38,703 nt of DNA from Desulfovibrio sp. MES5. GTDB lineage: Bacteria; Desulfobacterota; Desulfovibrionia; Desulfovibrionales; Desulfovibrionaceae. Under the pieces are notes generated by a model that worked only from the letters and a program-made list of their open reading frames with translations, was not told the origin of the DNA and searched no databases. This document shows, in pieces, positions 8,604 to 17,014 of the stretch. The stretch is taken from assembly GCF_002237645.1 (NCBI RefSeq), contig NZ_MJUZ01000023.1:1-38703 (forward strand), in the 5' to 3' direction. The number at the start of each line of letters is the position of its first letter. Within the stretch, counting starts at the first letter, position 1. A program made the translations under genes and the position numbers.

Positions 8604-9428
8604 ATGAACGTATTTACTGTTGATCACGATCTGTGCCGCAAGGACGGCATCTGCGCCCAGGTTTGCCCGGTGCATATTATTGACGCCGAGGTGGGCGCGT
8701 ATCCCAGCATGGATAAGCACAAGGCCGTCTACTGCATCGGCTGCGGCCAGTGTATGGCCTTTTGCCCCACCCAGGCCTGCGCGGCACCCGGTCTTGACCG
8801 CAAGGACTGTCAGCTCCTGCGCCCCGAGCACATGCCCACGGCGGAACAGGTTGAAGAGCTTGTGGCGTCCCGCAGGTCTGTGCGCAATTTTAAAAACAAG
8901 AATATTCCCAGGGAGCAGTTTGAGAGCCTGCTGGCGGCGGCCCGTTTTGCCCCGACAGCCAAAAATGTCCAGAACCTGCGCTGGATTGTGCTTGAATCGC
9001 GCCAGCAGGTAGTGAAGCTGGCGGAATTGGTGGTGGACTGGATGCGCACCTTGCTGCAGATCGACCCCGCCCTCAATGAAGGCATGCACGCCAGCGGCCT
9101 TGTGCGCGCATGGGAAAGAGGTGTTGACGTGATCACCCGCACGGCTCCGCATCTGGCCGTGGTGGTCGCTCCCCAGTGGCAGTGGGGGCGGACGGATTCC
9201 GCCATTGCCGCCACCTATCTTGAACTTCTGGCCCAAGCGCAGGGCATTGGCTGCTGCTGGGGCGGCTATCTCTGCACGGCCCTTGAACACCCGGCGGCGC
9301 AACCTGTGCGTGACTTTCTCGGCATCGGGCCGGATGAAATGGCTTACGCCGCGCAGATGATGGGCTATCCGCTTTTCAAGGCCAGGGTGCGCCCCGTGCG
9401 CAAGGACGCCTCAGTGACTTGGATTTGA
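8604..9428 (+). CDS. Nitroreductase-family protein with N-terminal two-cluster ferredoxin domain
   Basis: This protein of about 274 residues fuses a ferredoxin domain to an FMN-dependent nitroreductase fold. The first 65 residues hold two four-cysteine motifs for [4Fe-4S] clusters: CRKDGICAQVCP and CIGCGQCMAFCP. The nitroreductase domain begins at SRRSVRNFKNKNIP, with AAARFAPTAKNVQN as the FMN-binding segment, and CCWGGYLCTALEHP in the middle. This architecture is common in anaerobes (sulfate reducers, clostridia). The clusters probably pass electrons to FMN, but the physiological substrate is not known. The ATG at 8604 is chosen because AGAGGAGA lies a few bases upstream; the open frame to 8493 crosses the terminator. 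The gene is monocistronic. Confidence 0.92.
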   Translation: MNVFTVDHDLCRKDGICAQVCPVHIIDAEVGAYPSMDKHKAVYCIGCGQCMAFCPTQACAAPGLDRKDCQLLRPEHMPTAEQVEELVASRRSVRNFKNKNIPREQFESLLAAARFAPTAKNVQNLRWIVLESRQQVVKLAELVVDWMRTLLQIDPALNEGMHASGLVRAWERGVDVITRTAPHLAVVVAPQWQWGRTDSAIAATYLELLAQAQGIGCCWGGYLCTALEHPAAQPVRDFLGIGPDEMAYAAQMMGYPLFKARVRPVRKDASVTWI

Positions 9429-9480
9429 TAGGAGCCTTGGCATCGGTCTGGCTGATTGCCTTTGCACGTTGCCAGGTTTT

Positions 9481-9516
9481 GCCAAAGGGATTTTCCGGTG
9501 AGGGAATCCCTTTGGC
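9481..9516. other. Perfect intergenic hairpin after the nitroreductase gene
   Basis: GCCAAAGGGATT (9481-9492) and AATCCCTTTGGC (9505-9516) form an uninterrupted 12-bp stem with a 12-base loop. Neither strand has a T run directly after the stem, so it is only a weak terminator candidate. It may stabilise the nitroreductase mRNA. Confidence 0.55.
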
Positions 9517-9578
9517 AAGGGCTGTTCAAGATATAAACAAAAATAAAAATCTTTTATTACATTATGATACGAATATTT

Positions 9579-9600
9579 GAATTCCAGAATTCTGGAATTC
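9579..9600. promoter_or_regulatory. Perfect 22-bp palindrome, candidate operator for the GntR-type regulator
   Basis: The palindrome GAATTCCAGAA/TTCTGGAATTC lies 58 bases ahead of the regulator gene, just upstream of a possible -35 box TTGACG at 9604-9609. It shares CCAGAATTC with the site at 10473-10490, and TGGAAT/ATTCCA half-sites with both sites in front of the transporter gene. Autoregulation by the adjacent regulator is the simplest reading. Confidence 0.65.
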
Positions 9601-9657
9601 CACTTGACGGACTGTCGCGCATGGCTTAGTGAAAAGAAAAACTCAACAAGGTAAGCA

Positions 9658-10392
9658 ATGATTTCAATCCCTGAAGAAAGCAGAAAACTGAACAAGCTCT
9701 CGGACCAGAACTCCGGGGTTTTGTATATTCAGGTTCTTGAAAAGATTCGCTTATGGATCCTTAATGGCTACGTGAAAGAAGGCGAGTATCTTCCTTCCGA
9801 GCGTGAATTGGCGGCGCTTTTTGATGTGAGCCGCATGCCTGTGACGCAGGCTTTGAAGATTCTGGAATTTCTTGGTGTCGTGTGCTTCGTCAGGGGCAAG
9901 GGTTTTTGCGTAAAAAATATCGACCTGCACCACATCATCAACTGCATAGGGTTTATGGTTCTTCCTGCGCAGAACAGCATCAACGACATTCAGGAAGTGC
10001 GGGAAAGCATCGAGGTTCAGGCGGCCACCTTGGCGGCCCTGCGCCGGACGGATGAAGACCTGGCGGAAGCTGAGGGTGCCCTGGCTGAAATGGAAGCCCG
10101 ATGCGCGCGTGGAGACAATGTGGCCGAGGCCTCGTTGAGGTTTCACGGGGCGCTGGTGCGGGCCTCGCACAATGACGTTCTTGTGAAGGTGAATGATTTT
10201 TTGCTCGAACTGTTGCGCAGTACGCGGCTCGAAACCTTGCGCGACAAAGCGCAACTGGACTTGGCCATAGCGCAGCACCGTGGAATCCTTAAGGCGGTGA
10301 CCGAGCGGAACAGTGAAAAGGCCGGAACACTTATGCGTGAACACCTGCGGGTATTACCCACACATCATGAAATTATGGTTGTAAATGGATAG
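9658..10392 (+). CDS. GntR-family transcriptional regulator, FadR-like (FCD domain)
   Basis: This 244-residue protein has an N-terminal winged helix (about residues 20-90; motif EYLPSERELAALFDVSRMPVTQALKILEFLGVV) typical of GntR proteins, then an all-helical ligand-binding domain of the FCD type (about 105-230), with the metal or ligand-binding histidines suggested by FHGALVRASHN and AIAQHRGILKAV. FadR/FCD regulators usually sense organic or sugar acids. The next genes are two MFS carriers and an enolase-superfamily dehydratase, so it probably controls their expression and is released by the substrate or a product. Palindromes lie before this gene and before the next. Confidence 0.9.
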   Translation: MISIPEESRKLNKLSDQNSGVLYIQVLEKIRLWILNGYVKEGEYLPSERELAALFDVSRMPVTQALKILEFLGVVCFVRGKGFCVKNIDLHHIINCIGFMVLPAQNSINDIQEVRESIEVQAATLAALRRTDEDLAEAEGALAEMEARCARGDNVAEASLRFHGALVRASHNDVLVKVNDFLLELLRSTRLETLRDKAQLDLAIAQHRGILKAVTERNSEKAGTLMREHLRVLPTHHEIMVVNG

Positions 10393-10413
10393 GGCGCTTT
10401 TTTTTAGATGTCA

Positions 10414-10431
10414 TGGAATGCCAGTATTCCA
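10414..10431. promoter_or_regulatory. Candidate operator 2 (TGGAAT...ATTCCA)
   Basis: This 18-base inverted repeat, TGGAATGCCAGTATTCCA, differs at one base from the site at 10473-10490. It lies between the regulator stop and the transporter start, where a repressor would block the transporter promoter. Confidence 0.65.
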
Positions 10432-10447
10432 TAACGGGAAGGGGTAG

Positions 10448-11779
10448 TTGGGCGTGTTTTTTTTGTCAAACGTGGAATGCCAGAATTCCAGTATCGCTAA
10501 TGATACCAGATTAGCCATTGATGAGCCAGGCAGGCGCCGCTATCGGGCGCTAATCTTCTTTGTTATTTCGCTAAGCTACGTGATCTCGTATTTTCATAGG
10601 TCATCCACGGCTGTAATCGGCCCTGTTCTTATGGAAGATCTCAAAATTTCTTCCACGGATTTGGGGATTGTCGGTTCCATGTATTTTTGGGCCTATGCCA
10701 TTGCGTGCATACCTTCCGGCCTGCTGACAGACGCCATTGGCGCGCGCAAAACGATTGCTGTTTTTCTTTGTGTTGCTGCCGGGGGAACCCTCTTATTGGC
10801 GTCAGCGGGCAGTGTTTCCCTGTTGAGCGTGGGGCGTTTTTGCATCGGCCTTGGCGTCAGCGCCGTTTATATCGCTGCCATGAAAATTTTTTCTGACTGG
10901 TACAAAAAAGACGAACTGGCCACATGCTCCGGGGCCTTGCTTGCGGTCGGCAATGTGGGCGCTCTGCTTTCCACTGCGCCGCTCGTTCTGCTTATTGCGC
11001 AATTTGGCTGGCGCGATACCTTCGCGGGGATGGGGTGGTATACCCTGATCATGGGGGGCGTTTCTTATCTTCTTATCCGCAATACGCCTGGTGAGCTGGG
11101 TTTCAGGCCTGTATCCGAAGAAGCAGGCGCGTCAACTGAAAATCCAACGATTTTTGAAGCGCTGGGCGCGCTGCTGACAAACAGGAATTTTTGTCTGCTC
11201 AGCCTGCTCTCATTTATGTATTACGGCACCTTTATGGGGGTTGGGGCGCTGTGGGCCGGGCCGTATCTGCAGGATGTCTATGGGTTGTCGCGCCAGGCCT
11301 CGGCAGCGGTCATCATGTTTTTTCCCATTGGCATGACCATTGGCTGTCCTCTCAGCGGGTATCTTTCCGATAAGATTTTGCGGTCTCGCAGGCGCGTTTT
11401 GCTCTATGGGTGTATATTGCACCTGTTGGCGTATATCCCTTTCATTTTGTTCACCGGCAGCATGCCCACCGGGGTGCTCTACCTCCTGTTTCTTTACTTC
11501 GGTATTTCCGGCGGCTTTTTCGTATCCTGCTTCGCTTGCGCCAAAGAAATTTCGCATCCGGCTTTTGCCGGTACCTCCATCGGCGCATTGAACATGCTGC
11601 TGGCCTTTGGAGCCGCGTTTTTTCAATACGTTCTTGGCTGGATTCTTGCCCTTTGCGGCAAGACGGCTGGCGGCAGCTATGGCGAAGATGCCTATAGAAT
11701 GGTCTTTGTGGCGGCTGCGGCAGGTCTGATGGTTGGAGTGGCGTCCATCTATAGGTTTAGAGAAAGAAAGGTATTATAA
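10448..11779 (+). CDS. MFS transporter, probably for an organic or sugar acid
   Basis: This protein of about 443 residues has twelve hydrophobic segments in two halves. The loop after the second helix reads GLLTDAIGARKT, a variant of the MFS signature, with its counterpart GYLSDKILRSRRR in the second half. MFS carriers beside GntR regulators and sugar-acid dehydratases usually import the substrate by proton symport. The start is uncertain: TTG at 10448 and GTG at 10454 both follow GGAAGGGG. A candidate operator (10473-10490) then lies inside the first codons. A start further down would remove only non-membrane residues. Confidence 0.85.
   Translation: MGVFFLSNVECQNSSIANDTRLAIDEPGRRRYRALIFFVISLSYVISYFHRSSTAVIGPVLMEDLKISSTDLGIVGSMYFWAYAIACIPSGLLTDAIGARKTIAVFLCVAAGGTLLLASAGSVSLLSVGRFCIGLGVSAVYIAAMKIFSDWYKKDELATCSGALLAVGNVGALLSTAPLVLLIAQFGWRDTFAGMGWYTLIMGGVSYLLIRNTPGELGFRPVSEEAGASTENPTIFEALGALLTNRNFCLLSLLSFMYYGTFMGVGALWAGPYLQDVYGLSRQASAAVIMFFPIGMTIGCPLSGYLSDKILRSRRRVLLYGCILHLLAYIPFILFTGSMPTGVLYLLFLYFGISGGFFVSCFACAKEISHPAFAGTSIGALNMLLAFGAAFFQYVLGWILALCGKTAGGSYGEDAYRMVFVAAAAGLMVGVASIYRFRERKVL
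10473..10490. promoter_or_regulatory. Candidate operator 3, overlapping the 5' end of the transporter gene
   Basis: TGGAATGCCAGAATTCCA is the same 18-base inverted repeat as at 10414-10431 with one change. The two sites are 59 bases apart centre to centre, between five and six helical turns, compatible with cooperative or looped binding of a dimeric GntR regulator. Confidence 0.6.
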
Positions 11780-11873
11780 GCTCGGGCTTTGATGTCTTGA
11801 AGAGCTTTATAATAGGGCTATGTCAATCGATCTTTAACTTGTTACGCTCACGTATGTGAGAAAGGTGCTCGCA

Positions 11874-13088
11874 ATGAAGATTGTCAGTGTAGATGTTATG
11901 CAGGTTCCCAGTGGCAATGCCGGAGCCTCACGAGGCGACTGGCGCCCCGTGATTGTGCGCATCAATACGGATGAAGGCATCAGCGGTTTTGGCGAGGTGG
12001 GGCTTGCCTATGGTAAGGGGTGGCGTGCTGGCGTCGGCATGGTGCAGGACTTTGCCGAGGTCATCATTGGCGAAGATCCCATGCAGATAGAAAAAATATG
12101 GGAAATGATTTTCCGTACGACATTCTGGGGCATGGGCGGCGGCACTGTGGTCAATGCGGGCATGAGCGGCATTGACATCGCTTTGTGGGACATCAAGGGC
12201 AAGGCCCTGGGCCTGCCTGTCTGGCAGATCATGGGCGGCAAGACCAACGACAACCTGCGCACCTACGCCAGCCAGCTCCAGTTCAACTGGGGAACCAATC
12301 TTTCCAAGCAGCGCCTTATCGAACCAGAAGAATATGCTGAAGTTACGCGGGTAGCCATGGCCGAGGGGTATGACTCCATCAAGGTTGATCCAATGATTTT
12401 CAGCAACCAGCCAGATGGCAAGGGCCCCTGGAAGATTACCGGGCCTCTGGAACACAAGGTCATCAAAACCGTTTACGACCGTATTGCCGCAATGCGCAAG
12501 GCTGGCGGCGATGATTTGGATATTATTATTGAAAACCATTCCAATACGGACACGATTTCGGCCATCCAGATAGGCCGCGCTCTCGAAGAACTGCGCATTT
12601 TCTACTATGAAGAACCCTGCCATCCCCTCAATGTGGAATCAATGGTGGAGATCAAGAATAATGTGAACATCCCCATTGCTTCCGGCGAACGTATTTACAC
12701 GCGCTACGGCTACCGTCCTTTCTTCGAAAAACGCGCCCTGCAAGTGATCCAGCCCGACATATGCCTGTGCGGCGGCCTGACCGAAGCAAAGAAAATTTGC
12801 GACATGGGGCATACCTACGACTGCGCCGTGCAGATACATGTTTGCGGCAGCCCCATATCCAAGGCCGCGGCTCTTCAGATCGAAGCGGTCATACCGAACT
12901 TCATCATTCATGAGCACCATCAGCGGGCACTCAATATAGAAAGCCGTGAAACGTGCCTCTACGACTACCAGCCCGTAAATGGCCGTTACGCCGTGCCCGA
13001 CAAGCCCGGCATTGGTCAGGAACTGACGCCTGAAACCATTAAACGGTGCGATATCATTACCGTGACTCGTTCCAAAAAATATATGTAG
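11874..13088 (+). CDS. Enolase-superfamily dehydratase (mandelate racemase/galactonate dehydratase type)
   Basis: This 404-residue protein has an N-terminal capping domain (about 1-125) and a C-terminal barrel. Candidate catalytic elements are the lysine of GYDSIKVDP, metal ligands in IIIENHSN, FYYEEPCHP and IASGERIYTR, and HVCGSPISKAAAL, which holds the general-acid histidine region. Such enzymes remove a proton next to a carboxylate and lose water, turning aldonic or aldaric acids into 2-keto-3-deoxy acids. The exact substrate is unclear: the KxD motif is not a plain mandelate racemase KxK. The ATG at 11874 follows GAGAAAGGTG. No aldolase or kinase for the product is encoded nearby. It is flanked by two carriers. 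Confidence 0.88.
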   Translation: MKIVSVDVMQVPSGNAGASRGDWRPVIVRINTDEGISGFGEVGLAYGKGWRAGVGMVQDFAEVIIGEDPMQIEKIWEMIFRTTFWGMGGGTVVNAGMSGIDIALWDIKGKALGLPVWQIMGGKTNDNLRTYASQLQFNWGTNLSKQRLIEPEEYAEVTRVAMAEGYDSIKVDPMIFSNQPDGKGPWKITGPLEHKVIKTVYDRIAAMRKAGGDDLDIIIENHSNTDTISAIQIGRALEELRIFYYEEPCHPLNVESMVEIKNNVNIPIASGERIYTRYGYRPFFEKRALQVIQPDICLCGGLTEAKKICDMGHTYDCAVQIHVCGSPISKAAALQIEAVIPNFIIHEHHQRALNIESRETCLYDYQPVNGRYAVPDKPGIGQELTPETIKRCDIITVTRSKKYM

Positions 13089-13102
13089 CCATCCGAAGGA
13101 GG

Positions 13103-13173
13103 CGCTTGCATTTGGTTAGCCACGACATGCAAGCGTGCCGGGAGCTTTTGTCGGGGGCGGCAAAAGCTCCCGG
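13103..13173. other. Two adjacent intergenic hairpins after the dehydratase gene
   Basis: CGCTTGCAT (13103-13111) pairs with ATGCAAGCG (13127-13135), and CCGGGAGCTTTTG (13138-13150) pairs perfectly with 13161-13173. No T run follows either. They may attenuate read-through into the second carrier or protect the upstream message. Confidence 0.55.
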
Positions 13174-13315
13174 GATGGCAGAGGGGCAAGAGCGACGTCA
13201 TGACAAAGCGGGTGCGTAACGTCAGCAAAGACGGTGATGCCTTAGCCATAAAGCGTGTGTCGCATGAGGGTTACTGTTCATCGATGCGTAAGCTTCGGGA
13301 AAGGAGTTTCTTACC

Positions 13316-14605
13316 ATGTCAGTAGTAACAGGTGAAAATATTTCCAATGCGGAAAAACCAACGCATCAAAGGCAATTGCTCGCGGGCATTTTGCTTGCGG
13401 TAGTGTTTTTCTCTTATATCGACCGTGTTAATGTCTCCATTCTGGTAGTTGATCCTGGATTTCTGGCAGCAATGGGCATTACCGGGGATTCAGTGCAAAA
13501 AGGCCTCTTGATGACGTTGTTTTTGGCCGCCTATGGGGTGGGCAACGTTATTTTGAGCCCCCTTGGCGATATTCTTGGACCCCGCAAGGCCATGGCTCTT
13601 TCGATTGTTATCTGGGGTATTTCTCTCGTTGTTGGCGGGCTCGCCAGCGTATTTACCACCATGCTGGTATCGCGCGTGATGCTTGGACTTGGCGAGGGCA
13701 TGCACTTTCCCATGCAGAGCAAGTTCATCAAGGAGTGGTTTCCTCCCTATGAACGGGGCAAGGCCAATGCCGTGTGGCAGACTGGCATGGCTCTCGCTCC
13801 GGCCATCGCCATGCCGTTTTTTACGTGGCTCATTCATATCTCCGGCTGGCGTGAAAGTTTCTTTGTCCTCCTGACCATGGGGCTGATTCCGTTATATCTT
13901 GTCTGGTTTCACACGTCGGATACGCCGCAGAAAAACAAGCGCATCAATGAGGCTGAGCTGCGGATTATCGAAGAAGGACTCGCCGCTGAAAAAGCCAAAC
14001 AGACCCTGGGCAAAGCCACTTTTACAGAAGGGCTTAAATCCTTTGTAGGCAATTACCAGTTCTGGCTTATCGTTGTATACTATGTGGTTCATACGTCTGT
14101 TCTTTGGGGTTCAATGACATGGCTGCCATCATACCTTAAAGAAGCGCGCGGTTTTTCGTGGGCCGCCATGGGCGCGCTTTCATCGTTGCCCTGGGTATTA
14201 GGCGTGGCGACTAAAATTCTGTCGGGCATCCTTGCCGACAAGCTCGGGCGGAGAGCGCCAATTATTCTTGTAGCCATGATTGGCGTGGGCCTCGGCGTGT
14301 ATTTTGGGGCAACAGCTGAAGACAATATGACCTCTGCCATCTTTCTGTCCATCGGCATCGGCTTTATCGGCCTGGGTGGCCCTACGGCGTGGACGCTGAT
14401 GCAGGATATCGTGCCCGGAGAGGGGATATCCACAGCGGCTGGGGTTATGAATGGCGTGGGTAACGGCTTTTCCGCTCTTGCTCCCCTGGCGATCGGATTT
14501 CTCATTTCGATCACTGGAAGTTACTTTGGTGGGCTGCTGTATCTTGTGGGGTGCGCTGTTGTTGGCGGCATCGCCATGCTTATTTTGACCATCAAGGGCC
14601 GTTAA
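13316..14605 (+). CDS. MFS transporter of the anion:cation symporter (ACS) family
   Basis: This protein of 429 residues has about twelve membrane segments. The N-terminal helix contains FFSYIDRVNVSI, a signature of the ACS family (hexuronate, glucarate and galactonate carriers), followed by LGDILGPRKAM and, after helix 4, GLGEGMHFPMQSKFIKEWFPPYERGKA, again typical of the family. It therefore probably imports a sugar acid by proton symport, matching the dehydratase next door. The ATG is preceded by AAGGAG nine bases upstream. A strong terminator follows at 14742. Why the locus holds two different MFS carriers is not apparent; one may export a by-product. Confidence 0.9.
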   Translation: MSVVTGENISNAEKPTHQRQLLAGILLAVVFFSYIDRVNVSILVVDPGFLAAMGITGDSVQKGLLMTLFLAAYGVGNVILSPLGDILGPRKAMALSIVIWGISLVVGGLASVFTTMLVSRVMLGLGEGMHFPMQSKFIKEWFPPYERGKANAVWQTGMALAPAIAMPFFTWLIHISGWRESFFVLLTMGLIPLYLVWFHTSDTPQKNKRINEAELRIIEEGLAAEKAKQTLGKATFTEGLKSFVGNYQFWLIVVYYVVHTSVLWGSMTWLPSYLKEARGFSWAAMGALSSLPWVLGVATKILSGILADKLGRRAPIILVAMIGVGLGVYFGATAEDNMTSAIFLSIGIGFIGLGGPTAWTLMQDIVPGEGISTAAGVMNGVGNGFSALAPLAIGFLISITGSYFGGLLYLVGCAVVGGIAMLILTIKGR

Positions 14606-14741
14606 TATTGATTTTACATAAAGTTACCTGGATTGGATGACTACCTTAAATAAAAGGTTTCATTGCAGGCAACAGCAAACCATACATTTCTGACGCACGC
14701 GAACTGTGTCGCCAGGCCCGGCATCCATCCCCGGGGTAATG

Positions 14742-14784
14742 CAAAAGCCATATGTGTGCTCCCGCACATATGGCTTTTGTTTTT
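14742..14784 (+). terminator. Strong Rho-independent terminator of the sugar-acid locus
   Basis: CAAAAGCCATATGTG (14742-14756) pairs perfectly with 14765-14779, and TTTTTG follows. It ends transcription about 140 bases after the second MFS gene. The rest of the gap up to 15135 shows no gene I can support. Confidence 0.88.
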
Positions 14785-15135
14785 GTCGTCTGTCGCCCGC
14801 CCCATTGGCAAAGGCCTGAGCAAGGTCACGACGCACCTGCTCTGGACACTGCGCAGGGTGGCGTTCTCACAGAAGGCGTAAGCGCGAGTTAGCTGCGCGG
14901 TCACGCACCGAGGATGCGCCTTTTGCATATAAGAATATACCTGCAAATACCTGCGTAGCGGTCAAAGCATCGTTGCTGTCTTCGCTCGTAACTTCCTTCG
15001 TCGTAACGGGCGAAGCATGTTAGCGGACAAATATTTTTGGCGCGCGGTGTTACAGAAATTCACGCAGGCATCCATGCTGCATGTCGCAAGTGCAAGGTCT
15101 TCTCCTTCTTTAACGCTTTGGCCTGTGGGGGCTTT

Positions 15136-15151
15136 TGGCCCGTACTTTGCA
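15136..15151 (+). promoter_or_regulatory. Sigma-54 (RpoN) promoter before flgF
   Basis: TGGCCCGTACTTTGCA matches the -24/-12 consensus TGGCACG-N4-TTGCA at every defined base except one (C for A), with the exact GG-to-GC spacing. It lies 84 bases ahead of the flgF ATG in the correct orientation. Middle-tier flagellar genes are RpoN-dependent in many proteobacteria, which makes the site credible. An enhancer-binding activator encoded elsewhere would be required. Confidence 0.8.
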
Positions 15152-15234
15152 AAGATCGTGGCACGGGCCACCGGGCCCGGGGAAAAGATGGCCGCGCACC
15201 CGCTTCAGCGCGTCTGCCAACCAAGGAGAAGCAC

Positions 15235-16032
15235 ATGCAAGCTGGCATGTTTAGCGGACTTTTTGCCGCACTTACTACCGAGCACCGCATGAATTATATC
15301 GCCAATAATTTGGCGAATGCCAACACGCGCGGCTACAAACGCGACACCGTGGCGTTCAAGGACACCATGGTCAGCTATGCCTTTGACGAAATTCGCGAGC
15401 CGCTCCTGAACCTCAAGTCAGACCCCCTGTTTCCCGAGCCGCTCAATGCCTCAAGGGTTCGGCTGGCGGTGTCAAAGATAGATTTTGCCCAGGGCTCCAT
15501 GCAGTACTCGGGCAATCCTCTTGACGTGGCCATAAACGGCGAAAACGCCTTTTTTCGCGTGGCCACGCCAACTGGACAATTTTTGACGCGCAACGGCGCC
15601 TTTGTGCTGTCTGAAAACGGCACCATCATGACGCCGCATGGCTATCCGGTGCAGGCTCAGGGCGGCGGCAACATCACCATTCCGCAGGGTACGCGGCATA
15701 TCCAGATAAGCGGCGACGGCCAAGTCATTGCCGACAACGACGTGCTGGGGCAAATCGCTCTGGTCAATGTGGATAATCCGCAGAATCTTGAGAAGATGGG
15801 TAATAATCTGTATCGCCCCCGCGAGAACATACAGGTGGCTGAGGGCGACGCCTACCTTGACGGAAGCCGCCTGGAACAAGGCTTTACAGAAGCCGCCAAC
15901 GTCGAGGTGGTGCCCGAGATGGTGAACATGATTGAGGTGCAGCGCCAGTTTGAAGCGTATCAGAAGGTCATGCAGACCTCGGACACGCTGGACCGCGCGG
16001 CCACGGAAAAAGTGGGCCGCCGACAGGGTTAG
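15235..16032 (+). CDS. flgF: Flagellar basal-body rod protein FlgF
   Basis: This 265-residue secreted rod protein belongs to the flagellar rod/hook family. The N-terminus shows the family pattern (MNYIANNLANANTRGYKRDTVAF), the middle holds the conserved NPLDVAINGENAFFRVATPTGQFLTRNGAF block, and the C-terminus ends in the coiled-coil rod motif ANVEVVPEMVNMIEVQRQFEAYQKVMQTSDTLDR. The ATG at 15235 has AAGGAG seven bases before it; the longer open frame (15037) lacks family similarity and crosses the sigma-54 site. flgG follows after 180 non-coding bases. Confidence 0.93.
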   Translation: MQAGMFSGLFAALTTEHRMNYIANNLANANTRGYKRDTVAFKDTMVSYAFDEIREPLLNLKSDPLFPEPLNASRVRLAVSKIDFAQGSMQYSGNPLDVAINGENAFFRVATPTGQFLTRNGAFVLSENGTIMTPHGYPVQAQGGGNITIPQGTRHIQISGDGQVIADNDVLGQIALVNVDNPQNLEKMGNNLYRPRENIQVAEGDAYLDGSRLEQGFTEAANVEVVPEMVNMIEVQRQFEAYQKVMQTSDTLDRAATEKVGRRQG

Positions 16033-16214
16033 GCTTTTTCATTTGAAAGGGCTCTTACGGCTGCGTGAGCAGACGCTCGACATGAAGGCGTGTACGCGGT
16101 TCATCCGCGCTGGCAATCGCCGTAACGGGCGTGCCGTATGCTTTGAGAATGCATATTCGCAAAGGTAGTCTGCTCCAGGGCTGACAGCGAAGGCTGAAAC
16201 AAGGAGAGTTTTCC

Positions 16215-17000
16215 ATGATGCGTTCCCTTTGGACTGGAGCCACCGGCATGGTGGCACAGCAACTCAATATTGACGTCATTTCCAACAACCTGGCCAACGT
16301 CAACACGACGGGCTTCAAGAAAAGTCGCGCCGAATTTGAAGACCTCATGTACCAGACCATGCGCATGGCCGGGTCCATAACCGAGGGCGACAACCGTTTG
16401 CCGGTGGGCATCCAGGTGGGCATGGGCACGCGCCCCACGGCCGTGCACAAGTTTTTCACCCAGGGCGACTTTCAGAATACCGGCAATACGCTGGACGTGG
16501 CCATTGAAGGCGACGGCTTTTTTCAGGTGGATGTGAACGGCGAGCTCATGTACACCCGCGCCGGTTCCTTCAAGCTCAATCAGGACGGCACGGTGGTGAC
16601 GGCCAATGGCTACATTTTGCAGCCGGAATTTGCCGTGCCTGCGGAAACCAAGAATATTTCCATTTCTTCGTCCGGGCATATAGCCGCGCTTGACGCCCAG
16701 GGGCAGGAAATCGCGGGAGCGGAAATTCCGCTCTACACCTTCATCAACCCAGCCGGTCTCGACGCGCGCGGGCGTAACCTTTTCACGCCCACGCAGGCTT
16801 CGGCCGATGCGGTGGAAGGCGTGCCCGGCACGGCCAATGTCGGCACACTGGCGCAGGGATTTCTGGAAATGTCCAACGTGGAAGTGGTGGACGAAATGGT
16901 CAACATGATTGTTGGCCAGCGCGCCTATGAGGTCAACTCCAAGTCCATCCAGACGTCAGACTCCATGCTTGGCATCGCGGTACAGCTCAAGCGCAGTTAG
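16215..17000 (+). CDS. flgG: Flagellar distal rod protein FlgG
   Basis: This 261-residue protein has the full FlgG pattern: MMRSLWTGATGMVAQQLNIDVISNNLANVNTTGFKKSRAEFEDLMYQ at the start, GNTLDVAIEGDGFFQV in the middle, and SNVEVVDEMVNMIVGQRAYEVNSKSIQTSDSML at the end. It forms the distal rod that joins the motor to the hook through the P and L rings. Length equals that of enterobacterial FlgG. AAGGAGAG precedes the start. It is co-directional with flgF and 14 bases from flgA. Confidence 0.97.
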   Translation: MMRSLWTGATGMVAQQLNIDVISNNLANVNTTGFKKSRAEFEDLMYQTMRMAGSITEGDNRLPVGIQVGMGTRPTAVHKFFTQGDFQNTGNTLDVAIEGDGFFQVDVNGELMYTRAGSFKLNQDGTVVTANGYILQPEFAVPAETKNISISSSGHIAALDAQGQEIAGAEIPLYTFINPAGLDARGRNLFTPTQASADAVEGVPGTANVGTLAQGFLEMSNVEVVDEMVNMIVGQRAYEVNSKSIQTSDSMLGIAVQLKRS

Positions 17001-17014
17001 GCGGTAGCAGCATC

